From Perkinsus chesapeaki (Eukaryota > Perkinsozoa > Perkinsida > Perkinsidae), in the NCBI GenBank assembly GCA_013115145.1, contig JAAPAO010000274.1, positions 1-44,146 on the forward strand: DNA of 44,146 bases. The letters are read 5' to 3'. Under the pieces are notes generated by a model, which saw only the letters and a program-made list of their open reading frames with translations, had not been told where the DNA came from and made no database searches. Positions within the stretch are counted from its first letter, which is position 1. Every line of letters starts with the position of its first letter. Shown here piece by piece: positions 31,726 to 42,743 of the stretch. Made by a program: the position numbers and the translations under genes.

Positions 31726-32001
31726 ATGAGCGATCATCCATCTGGCAGAGCTAGTGTTGAGTTAGAAGAAGACGAAGCCTCGGTTCACGGTTCCGTCCAT
31801 AATCAGCCCGAAGCCGTACCGAAACAGCATTTGTTTAGCTGCATCGAATTCTCGGGCGTTGAACATAAACTCATACACATAGCTAAATTGAATAACTCTT
31901 ATAAAACAAAGGACGGAACTATTTTAGGAGAAACCTGTCATGCGAAACTTTTGGCCCGACTCTCTAATTCCCTGGATTTCTTGCTGTATGGTATCTACTA
32001 G
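31726..32001 (+). CDS. Unknown small protein, 91 residues
   Basis: ATG 31726 to TAG 31999-32001. Acidic N-terminal third (VELEEDEASVHG) followed by a more hydrophobic part. No signal peptide, membrane helix or known domain. Coding potential is moderate. It could be a first exon, since downstream sequence is unresolved. Confidence 0.45.
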   Translation: MSDHPSGRASVELEEDEASVHGSVHNQPEAVPKQHLFSCIEFSGVEHKLIHIAKLNNSYKTKDGTILGETCHAKLLARLSNSLDFLLYGIY

Positions 32002-33262
32002 TACTACAGACCTTGTATCAAATTGGTACTATCAAATTCATAGTATCAACCACAAGAGCTATTTAGCTAGAGCTCGGCGCGTATGAGCCACCACTTGTGA
32101 TTATCGTACCGTTCACGGCCCGCGAAGAAGCACGGCACGGAAGAAGTGCTCCCACTAAACCGGAAAAGGGATGAACTACATTCTTAGGATGGTAGAGAAC
32201 CGCTGAAGTTCTGAGAATGTATGAATCCTATTGCAGGATATCGAGTCGGAAGGAATCCTGTTTAGGATAATTATCGATGCTGCACGCCTTTGCAAAGCGA
32301 ACCATCAAACGCCGAGCCTTTCACTGCACTACTACACGATCTCAAGATCTAATTAGTAAGAACGCAGAACAAATTAATATTGCCCAGAACAAATTAGTAA
32401 AAGTCCAGACACCAATTTCGTGTCCAGAGTGAACGGAAGCTCAATGCATCATCAGAGGGTCCATTCTGCGGTGAATGCTTGATACGCCTCCTCATTCATC
32501 GTTTGCGCCAGTCGATTCTCATCACTACCCACATGATGATGGAGGTTAGTAACCTACATCATCACCTCAGTAACCTCATCTTACGCCTTCGAAAGGAATA
32601 GGTGGATCACAAATCATGAATCACAATCGGCGAAGTTGATCGGAACAAATAGGTTGCAGTTTACAACCCATTTACCGAGGGTGATGCACATGTGCATGAA
32701 ATGGTATACGCGGCTTTATCGACATCATGATTAGCAGGTTTCTCAATTGATCTGGGGAAGTAGATCATTTCAATTTTAGTTAAATTCATATAATTGAATA
32801 AGTTCCAACAAATAAGAGAATAACTGTGCCCAATAGAAGGGCAAGTTAATAACGTTACCATGGCATTGCCGATAATCGCATGGCGATGACGTGCTGCTTT
32901 TCGTACAACAAGTCAGTAGTGCCATCTGGGCTGATCGCTAATGCTTGTCGACCCTGTGTCGACCAGTGTCGTATCCCGTAAAAGTCTTACTGAGACTAGA
33001 ACGAATATCTCGCTAGTAACTAGTTTGTTCCTCATTGTCAGACTGACAATAAAGAACAAAAGTATCAATGTCTGACAATGTGAGTGAGCGTATCAACATT
33101 CAATGGATAAGTGATAGTTCATGAAACGCAACATATCAGAGTGAAGGAGCCTCGGCTTATGAGAGCGACTAAAATTGGACAATTGAACTAATGTGCCGAC
33201 TCAGTCAGGTAGCGACAAAGCCACTGACATAAAAGAATGATACTCCTCACTGAAGAAGGAAT
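32002..33262. other. Intergenic stretch with several palindromes, no gene
   Basis: Repeated short inverted repeats near 32515-32570 (GAGGTTAGTAACCT-type), 32945-32975 (GTCGAC words) and 33030-33080 (ATTGTCAGACTGACAAT-type). No convincing coding region. Confidence 0.5.
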
Positions 33263-35552
33263 CTACTTTTCGTCAGGATTCCCACTAAGAACGGCAGATT
33301 CTATGCCGCATTGGTGTAGTCCAACCTTGATGAGGCCATTATCGCCCCATTCTTCATTCCAAGAGTTAACAACCAACCAATATTCCTCACCGTTCTCATT
33401 TCCCCAGCCGATTATCTTCATGCTATGCCCACCAAGTAGTGCGCCTGTGACATGCTTATAGACACCAGATTTGTAAGTAGTAAAGTCTTCGTAGACCTTC
33501 ATAGCTGCGGACACCTGAACGATATGTCAGTGGGTGACATTTACCTACCACATGTCGATCATAGCTGTTTTGCACCCTACTAGCCGGCCCAATTACGAGA
33601 ATAAGCTGTAAATCAACTTGACCGGCTTGCACTGTAGGGACTACCAAAAGGTGGGCACAGCCGTCTACAATACCGGGTAGCAATGCATGAATAATATGCA
33701 TTGCATATAGTTGCCCACCAATGCTTACCTACGTGCTTGGGTACAGGAGAAAATTTACATAGAGGCCTGCTACGGGCCGCCCGTGGCAATGCTCGGAATA
33801 GGGCCCTACCTCATTATTAGGCCACCCTAACCTACCGGACCATTATCCATGATTTCCTTCTTAATATTGTCAACATCTTGGAGACGCTTTGGGTAAGACG
33901 AGGTGTAGTGGCGATCCCTCAGTAAGGACTGGCTCGATAACGAACTCTTTCAAAGCTTACTTGGAGAAAGGCTGCCGATACTTTTGGTTTGGGCAACTGT
34001 GCATGCACTCTGGCGTATTGTACTTAACCTAAAGCAACATATCATCTTCCATTGGCTATTCACAACGAGAATCTTACCTTGCTGCATGTCGCATACTTTG
34101 GGCTTACCATGTGATGAGCGCATTTGGGGAAATTGTACGGCCAGCATCCGTCAGACTCTTCCATTTTGTCCTTCGCAACATAGTCACCACCTAAGTATAG
34201 TACGCTAATAACACAAATTAACTGAAACACATATAACTATTCACGAATGACTTATAACAATGAAACTGGACTCCAGTTTCGCTTGGTTTGGAGATATACT
34301 CCAGTTACGGGAGTATATCTCATAGTTGATTAAACACCTCGAATACAATGGGAACGTGTGATATCTTACCCGAAACGACACCTTGGACATTCAGCCAAAG
34401 CCATCCACTTAAATCATCACCGCTTACACAGCCGTGAGATCTAAGACAATGGGGTATTATTAAGCCACTGTTGAGGTGCGTCTATTGGTAGTTTTAACTA
34501 GTAAGGCAATCGGCGTTCTGCCAAGTTGGAAACGCATGAGCTAAACTTGAGCTTATTAATACTCCAGATAATTTCTGTGCGTATTTGCCACTGATGCGCT
34601 CGCACGCTTATTAGATAACAATATGCTTATTGGTTACTCATATTCTGGCCAACGGCAGCAAGCGATCATGTGGCCAGGAGACAGTAGTTGCTGGAAAGCT
34701 CCTCCAGTCCTGATACAAAGCCTATCGTTGAAGGCCTCGGTAGGAGCGAATGCCCAGCATGAACCACAGTCAGATTGATCCCTAAGAAAACCCAGCCATG
34801 TTGCTAGCAGCCAATAACTACTATCAGCTAGGGATAGCAGTCTGCTCACCTGACATGCCCGATGATATCTTTGCAAGCCGGGAATGCTTCTCGAGTATCG
34901 AAACTTCCAGGCAAGTCTTGCAGCTCTTCATTCAAGAAAACTTTCTCCTCGAGAGCCTCTTTTGCATCCATAAGTGTACCACATAGCCTCTTCACATCCT
35001 GTACGGTTGCACCTATCCCCTCATTGCAAGAGTCGGGTTCTAGTAAGTTACCTTTCAGTCTTTTCTGCTCCATCGAAGCTGTCCACGTATTTTGCTTCCC
35101 GTTTATTTCATCGACGAGGCTTCGCAGTAGAACAGGCCTGGTCTCGTCAAATATGTCTATTAGTTCTTCGAGTGACATGGACTTGGAGCGTAATTCTAGC
35201 TGCTCTTTGAAATGGCCGAAGTGTTGGTCCATTTCGCTGGCAGTGTAAATACGTCCTACCATCACCGATCGCCCCGAATGTTGGGAAAGGTCATACCTCT
35301 CTGAGATATTAACCTTGCAAAAGATACATTCAGTTCCCCTTCAGGCCAGAGATGTAGAACAGCACTCCTGTTGCTGAAGAAAAATGAAGGTATCAAACCC
35401 ACCAAACGAACCTAAATTTCGGTCTTTACCTTGGAGAGTAAACCTTCGAGATCTCCTCAGTGACTATGGCCTTAAAAGAGGATTATTGAAATAACCTACT
35501 ATATACTTACCATCAGGGCACTGAACAGGAAGGAAAGTCCAACGAACGCCAT
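33263..35552 (-). CDS. Cathepsin B-like cysteine protease (papain family C1A)
   Basis: Secreted or lysosomal cysteine endopeptidase. ATG 35552 begins a 42-nt signal-peptide exon ([12 protein letters not shown]; 35511-35552). Intermediate exons near 35.3 kb are not fully phased. Confident exons are about 35.3 kb-34850 (propeptide), 34638-34781, 34370-34440, 34078-34190, 33961-34028, 33836-33917 and 33263-33514 (TAG). The oxyanion Gln and catalytic Cys are in [11 protein letters not shown], the His in [12 protein letters not shown], and the Asn in [12 protein letters not shown]. The cathepsin B occluding-loop pair is present (PKCAHHM), which usually gives exopeptidase activity. The GCNGG motif of the family is replaced by GCVSGDD. 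Catalytic residues are intact, so an active enzyme is expected. The maturation site should lie just before [14 protein letters not shown]. Confidence 0.9.
34262..34321. repeat. Two adjacent hairpins in a cathepsin gene intron
   Basis: GAAACTGG...CCAGTTTC (34262-34280) and GAGATATACTCC...GGAGTATATCTC (34291-34321), within the intron between exons 34190 and 34370. Confidence 0.7.
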
Positions 35553-35604
35553 CGCGAGAATAGGGATTTCACGATAGCAAACTGCTAATTGAGAAGTCCC
35601 ATAG

Positions 35605-35850
35605 TTAGACCCTCATATTATCCCTAGAGCCCTTTGGAGGGGTGTTCCGAGTGGCCCCAGACATGTCAAGTCCCGTCACGGGACTCCTCCGACACGTAAA
35701 GGGACAGCCTGTGGCGCAAAGGGCCCGTTGGAATTTGGAAATCACCATTAAGCCTTTCTCATATCCTGCACGAGCGAAGCTATTGTCTTGGGTACTTGTT
35801 GTGCAAAATTTCAGCAGAGAAATGAACACTGGAAGGTTCACGATGAGCAT
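35605..35850 (-). CDS. Possible small secreted protein
   Basis: 81 codons from ATG 35850 with a signal-peptide-like start (LIVNLPVFISLLKFCTTS) and a Cys-containing segment (ALCATGCPFTCRR). It lies just upstream of the protease gene in the same orientation. A hairpin (AGTCCCGTCACGGGACT, 35669-35685) lies within its frame, and the plus strand is also open, so coding is uncertain. Confidence 0.38.
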   Translation of the reverse strand: MLIVNLPVFISLLKFCTTSTQDNSFARAGYEKGLMVISKFQRALCATGCPFTCRRSPVTGLDMSGATRNTPPKGSRDNMRV

Positions 35851-35984
35851 TTAGAGAATCATTATGCGCCGCGCGTCCAACAGCGCTTGTTTTCCAACTT
35901 GCTTTAGTACCAGTCTAATACTATATTTCCGCTCACAATGCGCAAAACGCTCGGTTTCTAAGAAATGAGTTTGCCAGCCTTAGC

Positions 35985-36749
35985 ATGAGTGGAATTCGCG
36001 GTTCGCCCAAGGTGTCCTCCCAAAAAGATTGGAAAAAGTTCGTAGATGCACTGTCTCCGGGCCCACACATTGTGGCTCCTTTGGATAGGTGCGCTCCGAG
36101 GTGCGATACTACTTCAGCTGCAGCTTACCGGATTCACACGGTGCTACTTGCGTTGCCGACACTGAAGATTGGATTTTTTAATGCTCGTCCCAGTAAGGCT
36201 CTATTTTTAACCGAGCCCTCTTCTCGTATACTAATCTAGTCCCGGACTACTAGTCCGGGCAGTGCCACTCTAAAGTGGGAATGTCCAGGCCAAATACTGT
36301 TGAATAATGTATGAGACATGAAGTGTAGGATATTGGATAGTACGTCTAGGATACAAAGGAAGTCTACAAAGGCTTCTTCTTACTCGGCCTCTTCTCGAAA
36401 GGTGAATTCTCTATGCACGCATGTGCATTGGATAACAGGGCCTCCAACAGTTGGGCCCAACTGTTGCTTCGAGCCAAAACCGTTGTTCAAAATTCATATC
36501 CTGTGTTCAGCTCACTGGCTTCCTCGGTGGAGAGAATCAACCCAGGTCCTTCTTTCAGCGGTGAGATTACCTCGGGTTGATCCTCAATCATTGTGCATAG
36601 CCCAGAACACGTTGTGTTCAACACAAGTAGATGTCCTGAAGCCTACATCTTTTTTCTTTCAATTCACGATAATTGTCGACTATCTTGAGATTTCTCGAGA
36701 AAGGCATTTGATTTCGATGTTAGTGGCAGGCAGTCCCGTTGCTGTGTAA
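35985..36749 (+). CDS. Unresolved plus-strand gene fragments
   Basis: ATG 35985 opens a frame (SSQKDWKKFVDALSPG) with a possible donor near 36088. Further right an exon-like piece (36347-36400, KEVYKGFFLLGLFSK) ends at GTGAAT, and the following frame is open to 36749. The joins are not settled. No function is recognised. Confidence 0.3.
36241..36466. repeat. Two perfect palindromes
   Basis: CCCGGACTACTAGTCCGGG (36241-36259) and the perfect 22-bp palindrome centred on TTGGGCCCAA (36445-36466). Confidence 0.75.
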
Positions 36750-38258
36750 GTCGTGTAATCTCGGTGGTTCTCCTTATCACTGTTCACCTCGTTAACAGTA
36801 TGTGACAGATACTCCCACTGCGGTGATGGTAAATACCATATGCATTAATATTTGGCATCCTTAGGGAGATCATGTCGAGATGACTCTTGCAGTGCTCCGT
36901 GATGTGTCAAAAATAATCCACTACTCAGAATTCAAGAGAGGTTATAAAAACATGAAACTAATTTATCATCCATATTCTTCCCTAACGAAATCCGCATAGT
37001 CGAAAGTATTGTTTTGTGCCTTAGTCGGTTGAGGCAGATATCACCTGTAACTACTGCGGGGGTGAAGGATGATAACTCACATTTGCTGCTCGACTGCAAG
37101 TGACCAAAGCGGTCACGTTTTCGGCCTCTTTATAGACGAGAGCGGAACTCTCGGGCAGATAACAATTTGTGTGAGACGTTGTGCAGCGGTCGCAAATTTG
37201 GAATTTCTGTGAGGAACTCTACGTCAGACACTTGCGGAATGCAGGATGAGGTTATCAAATAGCCTTACTGAGCTCATTTTGGGAAGCCCACCTGGATGTG
37301 GTCGCTCGGCAAGACTGAATACTTTTGGTGACTCGAAGTATTCGATCGAGTCCTAGAGATGAAGCTTGTTGTGTCGCACCTTGAGAGTCGTTGTGTCTCG
37401 GTAGTCGTACACATGCCCTCGGTTGCATAAGTGAACCTTGCTAGGAGGAGTAGGCTATTTCAACACCAGTTACATTCCTCTGGGTGAACCATCCAGTGAC
37501 AAAAACAGTATAGGTATTAAACTCTCCCGTCAGCGGTTGCACGTAGAATGGATAGTCTAACTGAGCCATTTTTGGCGTTGGACTATAAACTCACACACAG
37601 GCACACACATACGAAGCAGCACGAATCTTCTCCCCTCCTCGGCCACGATAAAGTCGGGGAGCTTCCTCGATCTTGGAAAGTTCCCAACGGAAACGATGTT
37701 ACGGATTGGAGGATGCGGCGTCCGATGTCTTATGAGACTCGTCTCGTAGCACCTTGGATTGAACAATAATTTGAACAATAGTTCATAGTGAAAACTGGTC
37801 CAATTGAAGACACCGGACATCCACCTCGGTGGCTTGATATTCCCGGAATCAGTCTGCCTAGCGAAGGAGCAATTGACGAGCAGCGGCCTTCTTTCTTTTG
37901 TTTATATATATACCTTCTGTTATTGTATTGCATCATGTAGAGCTTACCAACAGGGAGTCATAAAGGAACGTCTCATGCTCCTAGAAGGTATGTATTTCTG
38001 GGAAAATACTTTATTATATCGCATTCATCCCCGAGGAACACACTTCTGTAAGCCTATACAGGAGTCCCTGCTCACGTCTCTCGCAAGCCACAACAATTTC
38101 AGCAACCGCGAGGAGCCCTCCACGACGCACGGTGGTTGGATGGGAGGCAGCCTCCTCGTGGCAGGCAAGAGCTTCTCCGATATGTACTGAAATACGCCAG
38201 TTCGCTCCCGGAACGAATGATTCTCACCGCAGCTCCGTTGGCTGTGTTTCAATAAGTG
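36750..38258. other. Long stretch without a confident gene
   Basis: Several open stretches on both strands (plus 37548-37769, plus 37804-38190, minus 38025-38252) have no recognisable protein features or clean splice sites. An undetected multi-exon gene is possible. Confidence 0.35.
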
Positions 38259-38600
38259 TTACCATGGATACGAAGGTAACTGTACATTCACGCAGTAGTT
38301 GCCACACTTCCAGTCTGCATATGAAATATCTGTCTCAAATTTGTCGTATATGTTTTTGAGATCCTCTGTTTTAACCAAGAACGTTGGATATTAGCATATT
38401 ACCGACAGTGGGCAACCGACCAGCCGATTTACCAGTCTGGTGCTGCCAGGCATATTCACAGTGTTGCAATTACATTTTAACTCATCTCCAAAGCCGTTAT
38501 TGGATAAACTGATAATTCCGATCTGATACGAGAACTTCAGATGGATAAGGGATAAAAGCCCCTCTCGTAACAATGTCACGGTGACAGCATGCCCCGTAAT
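38259..38600 (-). CDS. 3' exons of an unknown, probably extracellular protein
   Basis: A final exon of about 85 bp, ending at TAA 38259-38261, encodes a Cys/Trp-containing segment (YADWKCGNYCVNVQ). A 51-nt GT-AG intron with matching phase 1 joins it to an upstream exon (ELKCNCNTVNMPGSTR) that is open to about 38.6 kb. The start codon and earlier exons are not found. The Cys-X-Cys pattern suggests a secreted protein. No family is recognised. Confidence 0.45.
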
Positions 38601-38875
38601 TCATGCGATGCTTGCTGGTGGCTCCTGGAGCGTCTACTATGGCGATCAACGAAACGGGCGTAAAATGAATGAGATATTATCAGAGTAGTATACAACAATC
38701 AAACAATACAAAAATCCCAGCCCTTTAATAAGCGCCGTCCTCCATCGATAATAATAAAACACATATCGTGAAATGGTCAGGAATGCTGACTCTGATAAGG
38801 TCTGGATAGAGGGGCACGTCCAAGGGGCAACTCTGATTTGCATGTTACATGTTGAGCATTAAGTCAGAGATGTAG

Positions 38876-40888
38876 CTACCTTCTAGACAGTAGGCGTAGT
38901 AGTTCAACGAAAAACTCAGTTAGATCGGCATCACCATCATCATCATCATCATCGGTGGAATATCCTCCTCCACCACCACCATGGGGTTCAGCCGGAGGGG
39001 CTTCAATTGCTGCGGCGCAGTCGAAACCAATGAACATGTGACCAATGAGTCCATGCTTTTCCAGCATGACTATATTGCGAACTGGATCAAATATGAAGTC
39101 GAGACGAGTGATACCCTGCCAATCCATTTTAAGAAGCTCCTCGTTCAGATCAGAGTTCACAGCATCTACAGAGATAATCACTTGGCCATTCTCCTTGATA
39201 ACATCATATCTTGCACGTCGAGCCAAAATATGAGTATCACGATATACTGCGGCAAATGTCACTACGTACTGATTTTCAAAGCGTAGAGACATCTTAGCGG
39301 TGTTCTCGTCAGCACAGTATTCCCCCGAAATTGGACTATAGAAGGGTAAATTAGATACACTTGTAGTAGAGGTGGTTGTAGTAGAGGTGGTTGTAGTAAT
39401 AGTAGTAATAGCAGACTTGGGTTTGGCTGAATAACTCTCGCAATAAAAAGAAGATGGCTCTGAATAACTCTGACTCAGAATAACAGCGCGCCAGCTTTCA
39501 AGGAGGAATGTTATCTCATCTCGACTATAATCATAGCCCAGGTTCATATAAAAAAAGTCCAGTGATAGTCCAGGGAATTTGCCATGGAGTCCGTAGAGTT
39601 GACTACGTGGAAGCCAAACTCTAATTAGACTCGAGCTCATCATCTGGAAGTCGACTTCGAACGGAAACGAGTATGATGCGCCATCGATGTTGAAGCGATA
39701 GAAGACTCGACTGCCATTGAAGAGCATAGTAATATTGATGCCCCAATCCGAAGAGCGGTATATACCTTCGGGCTTTCGGACATTAGCAACCGAGCCAGGG
39801 TCCTCAGCAGGCTCTGAAGAGTGGAGAGTCTCGAAAGAATAGCCAAGACCAACAAAAGTTATCCGCTTTCTCAACCTATCATAGAAAAAGATTTGAAGTC
39901 CCGAGTCATCGAAAGTATTAGCGTGAATCCCCTTCCATTCAGCCAACTGGTCTTGTGGTACGGTAACAGAAATCACCGAGGAAGAGACCATGCTCGCCGG
40001 GAATGAAAGATTGTCGCGGGTGTTAAGAGGACCATAGGAGTGAATGGTGTACTTTACCGTGCTGTCTTCGAAGAAGGTCAGCTTCAAACGAAAAAAAGAG
40101 CCAGGCCAACTCCTTGAAGTGAAATCCCCTAGTGGGAGGTGGTTTGACAACTTGAGAATAACCGAGCGCCGACTTTCAAGTAGGAACGTAATCTCATCTC
40201 TAACGGGATCGTAGCCCAGGCTCATATAGAAATCGTCTACGGAGAGTTCGGGGAAGTTAGCGTGGAGGTCGTCGAGTTGGCTGCGTGGTACAGAAACACT
40301 AATAAGACTCGAGCTCTTCATCTGGAAGTCGACGTCGGAAGGGAACGAATAAGATACGCCATTGATGCTGAAGCGATAGGAGGCTCGACCGTCGTTGAAC
40401 TTCATAGTAATATCGATGCTCGGGTCCACAGAGCGGTATACACCGTAAGGGCTGCTTACATCGACCACCGGACTGGAATTCTCCGAACGGGCTGAATTGC
40501 TAGCAATATCGAAAGCCCCGATGCTATCATTGACCGTGATAATATCTCTAACGGCGTCATAGAAGAGAACTTGAAGCGACAAGTCTTTGCGAGTAGGCAT
40601 GTCCTCCTTCCAAAACACCAATTCGGACTCCGGCACGTCGACAGAGATAACTGAAGGAGAGACCATCCTCCACGGGAATAAACCGTGGCTGTAGCGGTTT
40701 GAGTAACCGTCATAAAGCAAGTAGTAAACCGATCCTCTACTTGAGAAGTCCATCAGCACCCTGACTCCACTCTGCATAGGATTTAACACCTGGTAAATGC
40801 CTTCGGGGGATGCGAAGCTGCTGGAAGAAGATTTCGAGAGCAGTTGGAAGAGAGTGATAACTGCCAGAATCATTGTGGTAACTGACAA
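38876..40888 (-). CDS. Large secreted protein with five related domains, 670 residues
   Basis: Intronless. A signal peptide (SVTTMILAVITLFQLLS, 2-18) is followed by five domains of about 100 residues: A (27-130, SPEGIYQV), B (144-247, SPYGVYRS), C (251-362), D (369-474, KPEGIYRS) and E (518-630, SPISGEYC). Domains start with a G-[IVE]-Y motif and share a core of the type SSSLISVSVPRSQLDDLH and a later YDPVRDEITFL. B and D are close copies and A resembles C, so an A-B pair was duplicated as C-D. A Thr-rich linker (TTTTSTTTTST, about 500-512) precedes E. The tail has six Gly, an acidic run (DDDDDDGDAD) and a hydrophobic end (FFVELLRLLSRR). The family is probably lineage-specific; the function is unknown. 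Confidence 0.88.
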   Translation of the reverse strand: MSVTTMILAVITLFQLLSKSSSSSFASPEGIYQVLNPMQSGVRVLMDFSSRGSVYYLLYDGYSNRYSHGLFPWRMVSPSVISVDVPESELVFWKEDMPTRKDLSLQVLFYDAVRDIITVNDSIGAFDIASNSARSENSSPVVDVSSPYGVYRSVDPSIDITMKFNDGRASYRFSINGVSYSFPSDVDFQMKSSSLISVSVPRSQLDDLHANFPELSVDDFYMSLGYDPVRDEITFLLESRRSVILKLSNHLPLGDFTSRSWPGSFFRLKLTFFEDSTVKYTIHSYGPLNTRDNLSFPASMVSSSVISVTVPQDQLAEWKGIHANTFDDSGLQIFFYDRLRKRITFVGLGYSFETLHSSEPAEDPGSVANVRKPEGIYRSSDWGINITMLFNGSRVFYRFNIDGASYSFPFEVDFQMMSSSLIRVWLPRSQLYGLHGKFPGLSLDFFYMNLGYDYSRDEITFLLESWRAVILSQSYSEPSSFYCESYSAKPKSAITTITTTTSTTTTSTTSVSNLPFYSPISGEYCADENTAKMSLRFENQYVVTFAAVYRDTHILARRARYDVIKENGQVIISVDAVNSDLNEELLKMDWQGITRLDFIFDPVRNIVMLEKHGLIGHMFIGFDCAAAIEAPPAEPHGGGGGGYSTDDDDDDGDADLTEFFVELLRLLSRR

Positions 40889-41720
40889 GGTTCAGCAGTT
40901 GCATGGTTTACCGTTATTGGTTCAACCCAAGGACGAACCTCTAGTTGAGAGCAGAGTAGACGATGAAGAGCACACATCAATGCGTCAAGGGGAAATACCG
41001 ATATCAATAAGCGTGACCGTTTCCACAAGGAGCTTTTTCGCTCGTGACAGAGCTGTAGTGCAGGTGACCGTCTTCCAAGAAAGACCACTTGGGCTCCAAC
41101 CTATACATTCCTCAATGTATCTTTTACTGATGATGCATATGATATATGTTATCGGTAGAAGATATGCGGTATATCACCTGAACTGCATGGTAAGGCTGGA
41201 CTAGGCGAGAAATATTAGGAATAAACTTAAACTGCTACGAGTTCTGAGTGACTATACTTGAGTACAGAACTGTCTACTTGTCTATTTGTTAGGGCGAGGA
41301 CTGTACAGACTATTGTAAATAGAAAACTGTATCAGCGGCTGATATAGTTCCCATATTCGCACAGCCGATACGTGGATAGCGGGTTATAGGAAGACGTTGT
41401 CTGGCTAGAATAAACATATTCGATGATGGCAAACGAGGCCTATTGGGGTATAGCTAAGACTTTCGCGGTGTAAGCTACGCCGAATGAAGCAGGACTGCTA
41501 TTGAGCTCTACGCCAAGTAAAGATCAGATTGCACCTATACATATTTATCACAGGGATGTATAATCAGTCTTCAAGACGAACTATACTTTTATTGAGGAGG
41601 CCCATGCTAAAAACGCGAAACCGACGCAACAAACTGAAGAATCCAGGCCAAGTGAAGAGAGACAGTCACCGACTAGCTGGCGTGTGTCTGGGTGTCGCAG
41701 GGTCTTGAGTAGATCCTCTC
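40889..41720. other. Upstream region of the 670-residue protein gene, no gene seen
   Basis: The plus-strand ORF 40797-41204 is partly antisense to the coding region and has no supporting features. One small hairpin (ACTGTATCAGCGGCTGATATAGT) lies near 41327-41349. Confidence 0.4.
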
Positions 41721-41963
41721 TTACGGATCGCTGAACCCTTTTCCAGGACCCTGGGCGGCGGTAGCAGTCTCAACACTGATCATTCCGAATGTTGTAAAAC
41801 CCTTACCGCTCTTAGGCACGAAGCTCGCAAAAGTAGCAGGTCCCTCTCTGTCCATAGTTTTGTAACCTCTTGTCGCTGAATAACAATGAAGATATTGAAT
41901 CCACGAAACGGACTTGGATTTTATCGCGAGACAACGCATACCTTTGCCTGAGAGAATAACCAT
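41721..41963 (-). CDS. Doubtful ORF or exon, 80 codons
   Basis: An open frame with internal GTAAGG and GTATGC words that could be splice donors. No signal peptide or known motif. It may be an exon of an unresolved gene. Confidence 0.25.
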   Translation of the reverse strand: MVILSGKGMRCLAIKSKSVSWIQYLHCYSATRGYKTMDREGPATFASFVPKSGKGFTTFGMISVETATAAQGPGKGFSDP

Positions 41964-42114
41964 TCGATATCTCTCCAGTGGCTGTTGCCTGAAATACAGA
42001 AATATAAAATTTTATTATCTTATCCTGATGTTACGGGATACCTGTAGACGGGGTACTCGTAACCAAACACTTGTAGATTAACTGTAGGGATACTAGGAGA
42101 CAGCCGTAGTGTCG

Positions 42115-42743
42115 CAGATGCAGTCAGTTCAAGAAAGACTGGAAAAGTATGCCAAGAAGATACAATGGAGTTTCACCGGTTTTACGTGTAAAACTGTTTT
42201 TCGCGTTGTGCAAAACGCGAAAAACGCGATGTGTTGTGTTATGCGTTATGCGTTTTACACTAGCGTTATACATAACGGGGGTGAAACTCCAATGAATCGA
42301 CAGATTCAGTGTCATTGCTATAGTCATCAGGCGTAGCTCCGTCAATACTGAAGTAGCTTATAACAGATTTGACACTCTGGTGACCATCAGCCTGGAACTC
42401 GGTGCTGCTATACTTCGGATTAAGGAACGTGGAGCAAACACATATATCACCAGTGATACTGTTTGGCTGAAAACTTTGCAGTGCAAAGCATACCGAAAGT
42501 AATACTCGACTTTGTCAGCCAAACCTTTTCTCAATCGCAATAGACTTCGCTGGTCACCAGCGCATACATTGAGCTTCCTGAGGAGACCACGGATAGCTGC
42601 CAGCTATTAGCTGGTCTAATACTTGATATCGTCACATAGCTTGACCCGGATAATGTGTTGGTCATTTTTTCGAATGGAGAGAGGAGTTCCAACAACCCGT
42701 CGATCAGATTCTCGTCTCTTGGAGTAAGTGCATAGCGAGACAT
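42115..42743 (-). pseudogene. Decayed hAT-family transposase fragment
   Basis: Minus-strand pieces in different frames resemble the C-terminal half of a hAT DNA-transposon transposase: LIDGLLELLSPFEKMTNTLSG then YVTISSIRP (frame from 42743), AIEKRFG after a frame change, and FLNPKYSSTEFQADG then a serine/aspartate-rich segment in a third frame. Frame changes and stops show that it is inactive. A palindromic element interrupts it at 42163-42294. The dimerisation-domain end is not seen intact. Confidence 0.6.
42163..42294. mobile_element. Palindromic MITE-like element inside the transposase remnant
   Basis: Outer terminal inverted repeats TGGAGTTTCACC / GGTGAAACTCCA enclose nested stems: GTTTTACGTGTAAAAC, TTTTTCGCGTTGTGCAAAACGCGAAAAA, and GCGTTATGCGTT-type repeats. 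Total length is about 130 bp. Flanking ATT on both sides could be a short target-site duplication. Confidence 0.65.

Noticed and set aside
40797-41204. 135-codon plus-strand ORF
   Set aside because: It overlaps the start of the 670-residue secreted protein on the other strand and has no signal peptide, domain or splice evidence.
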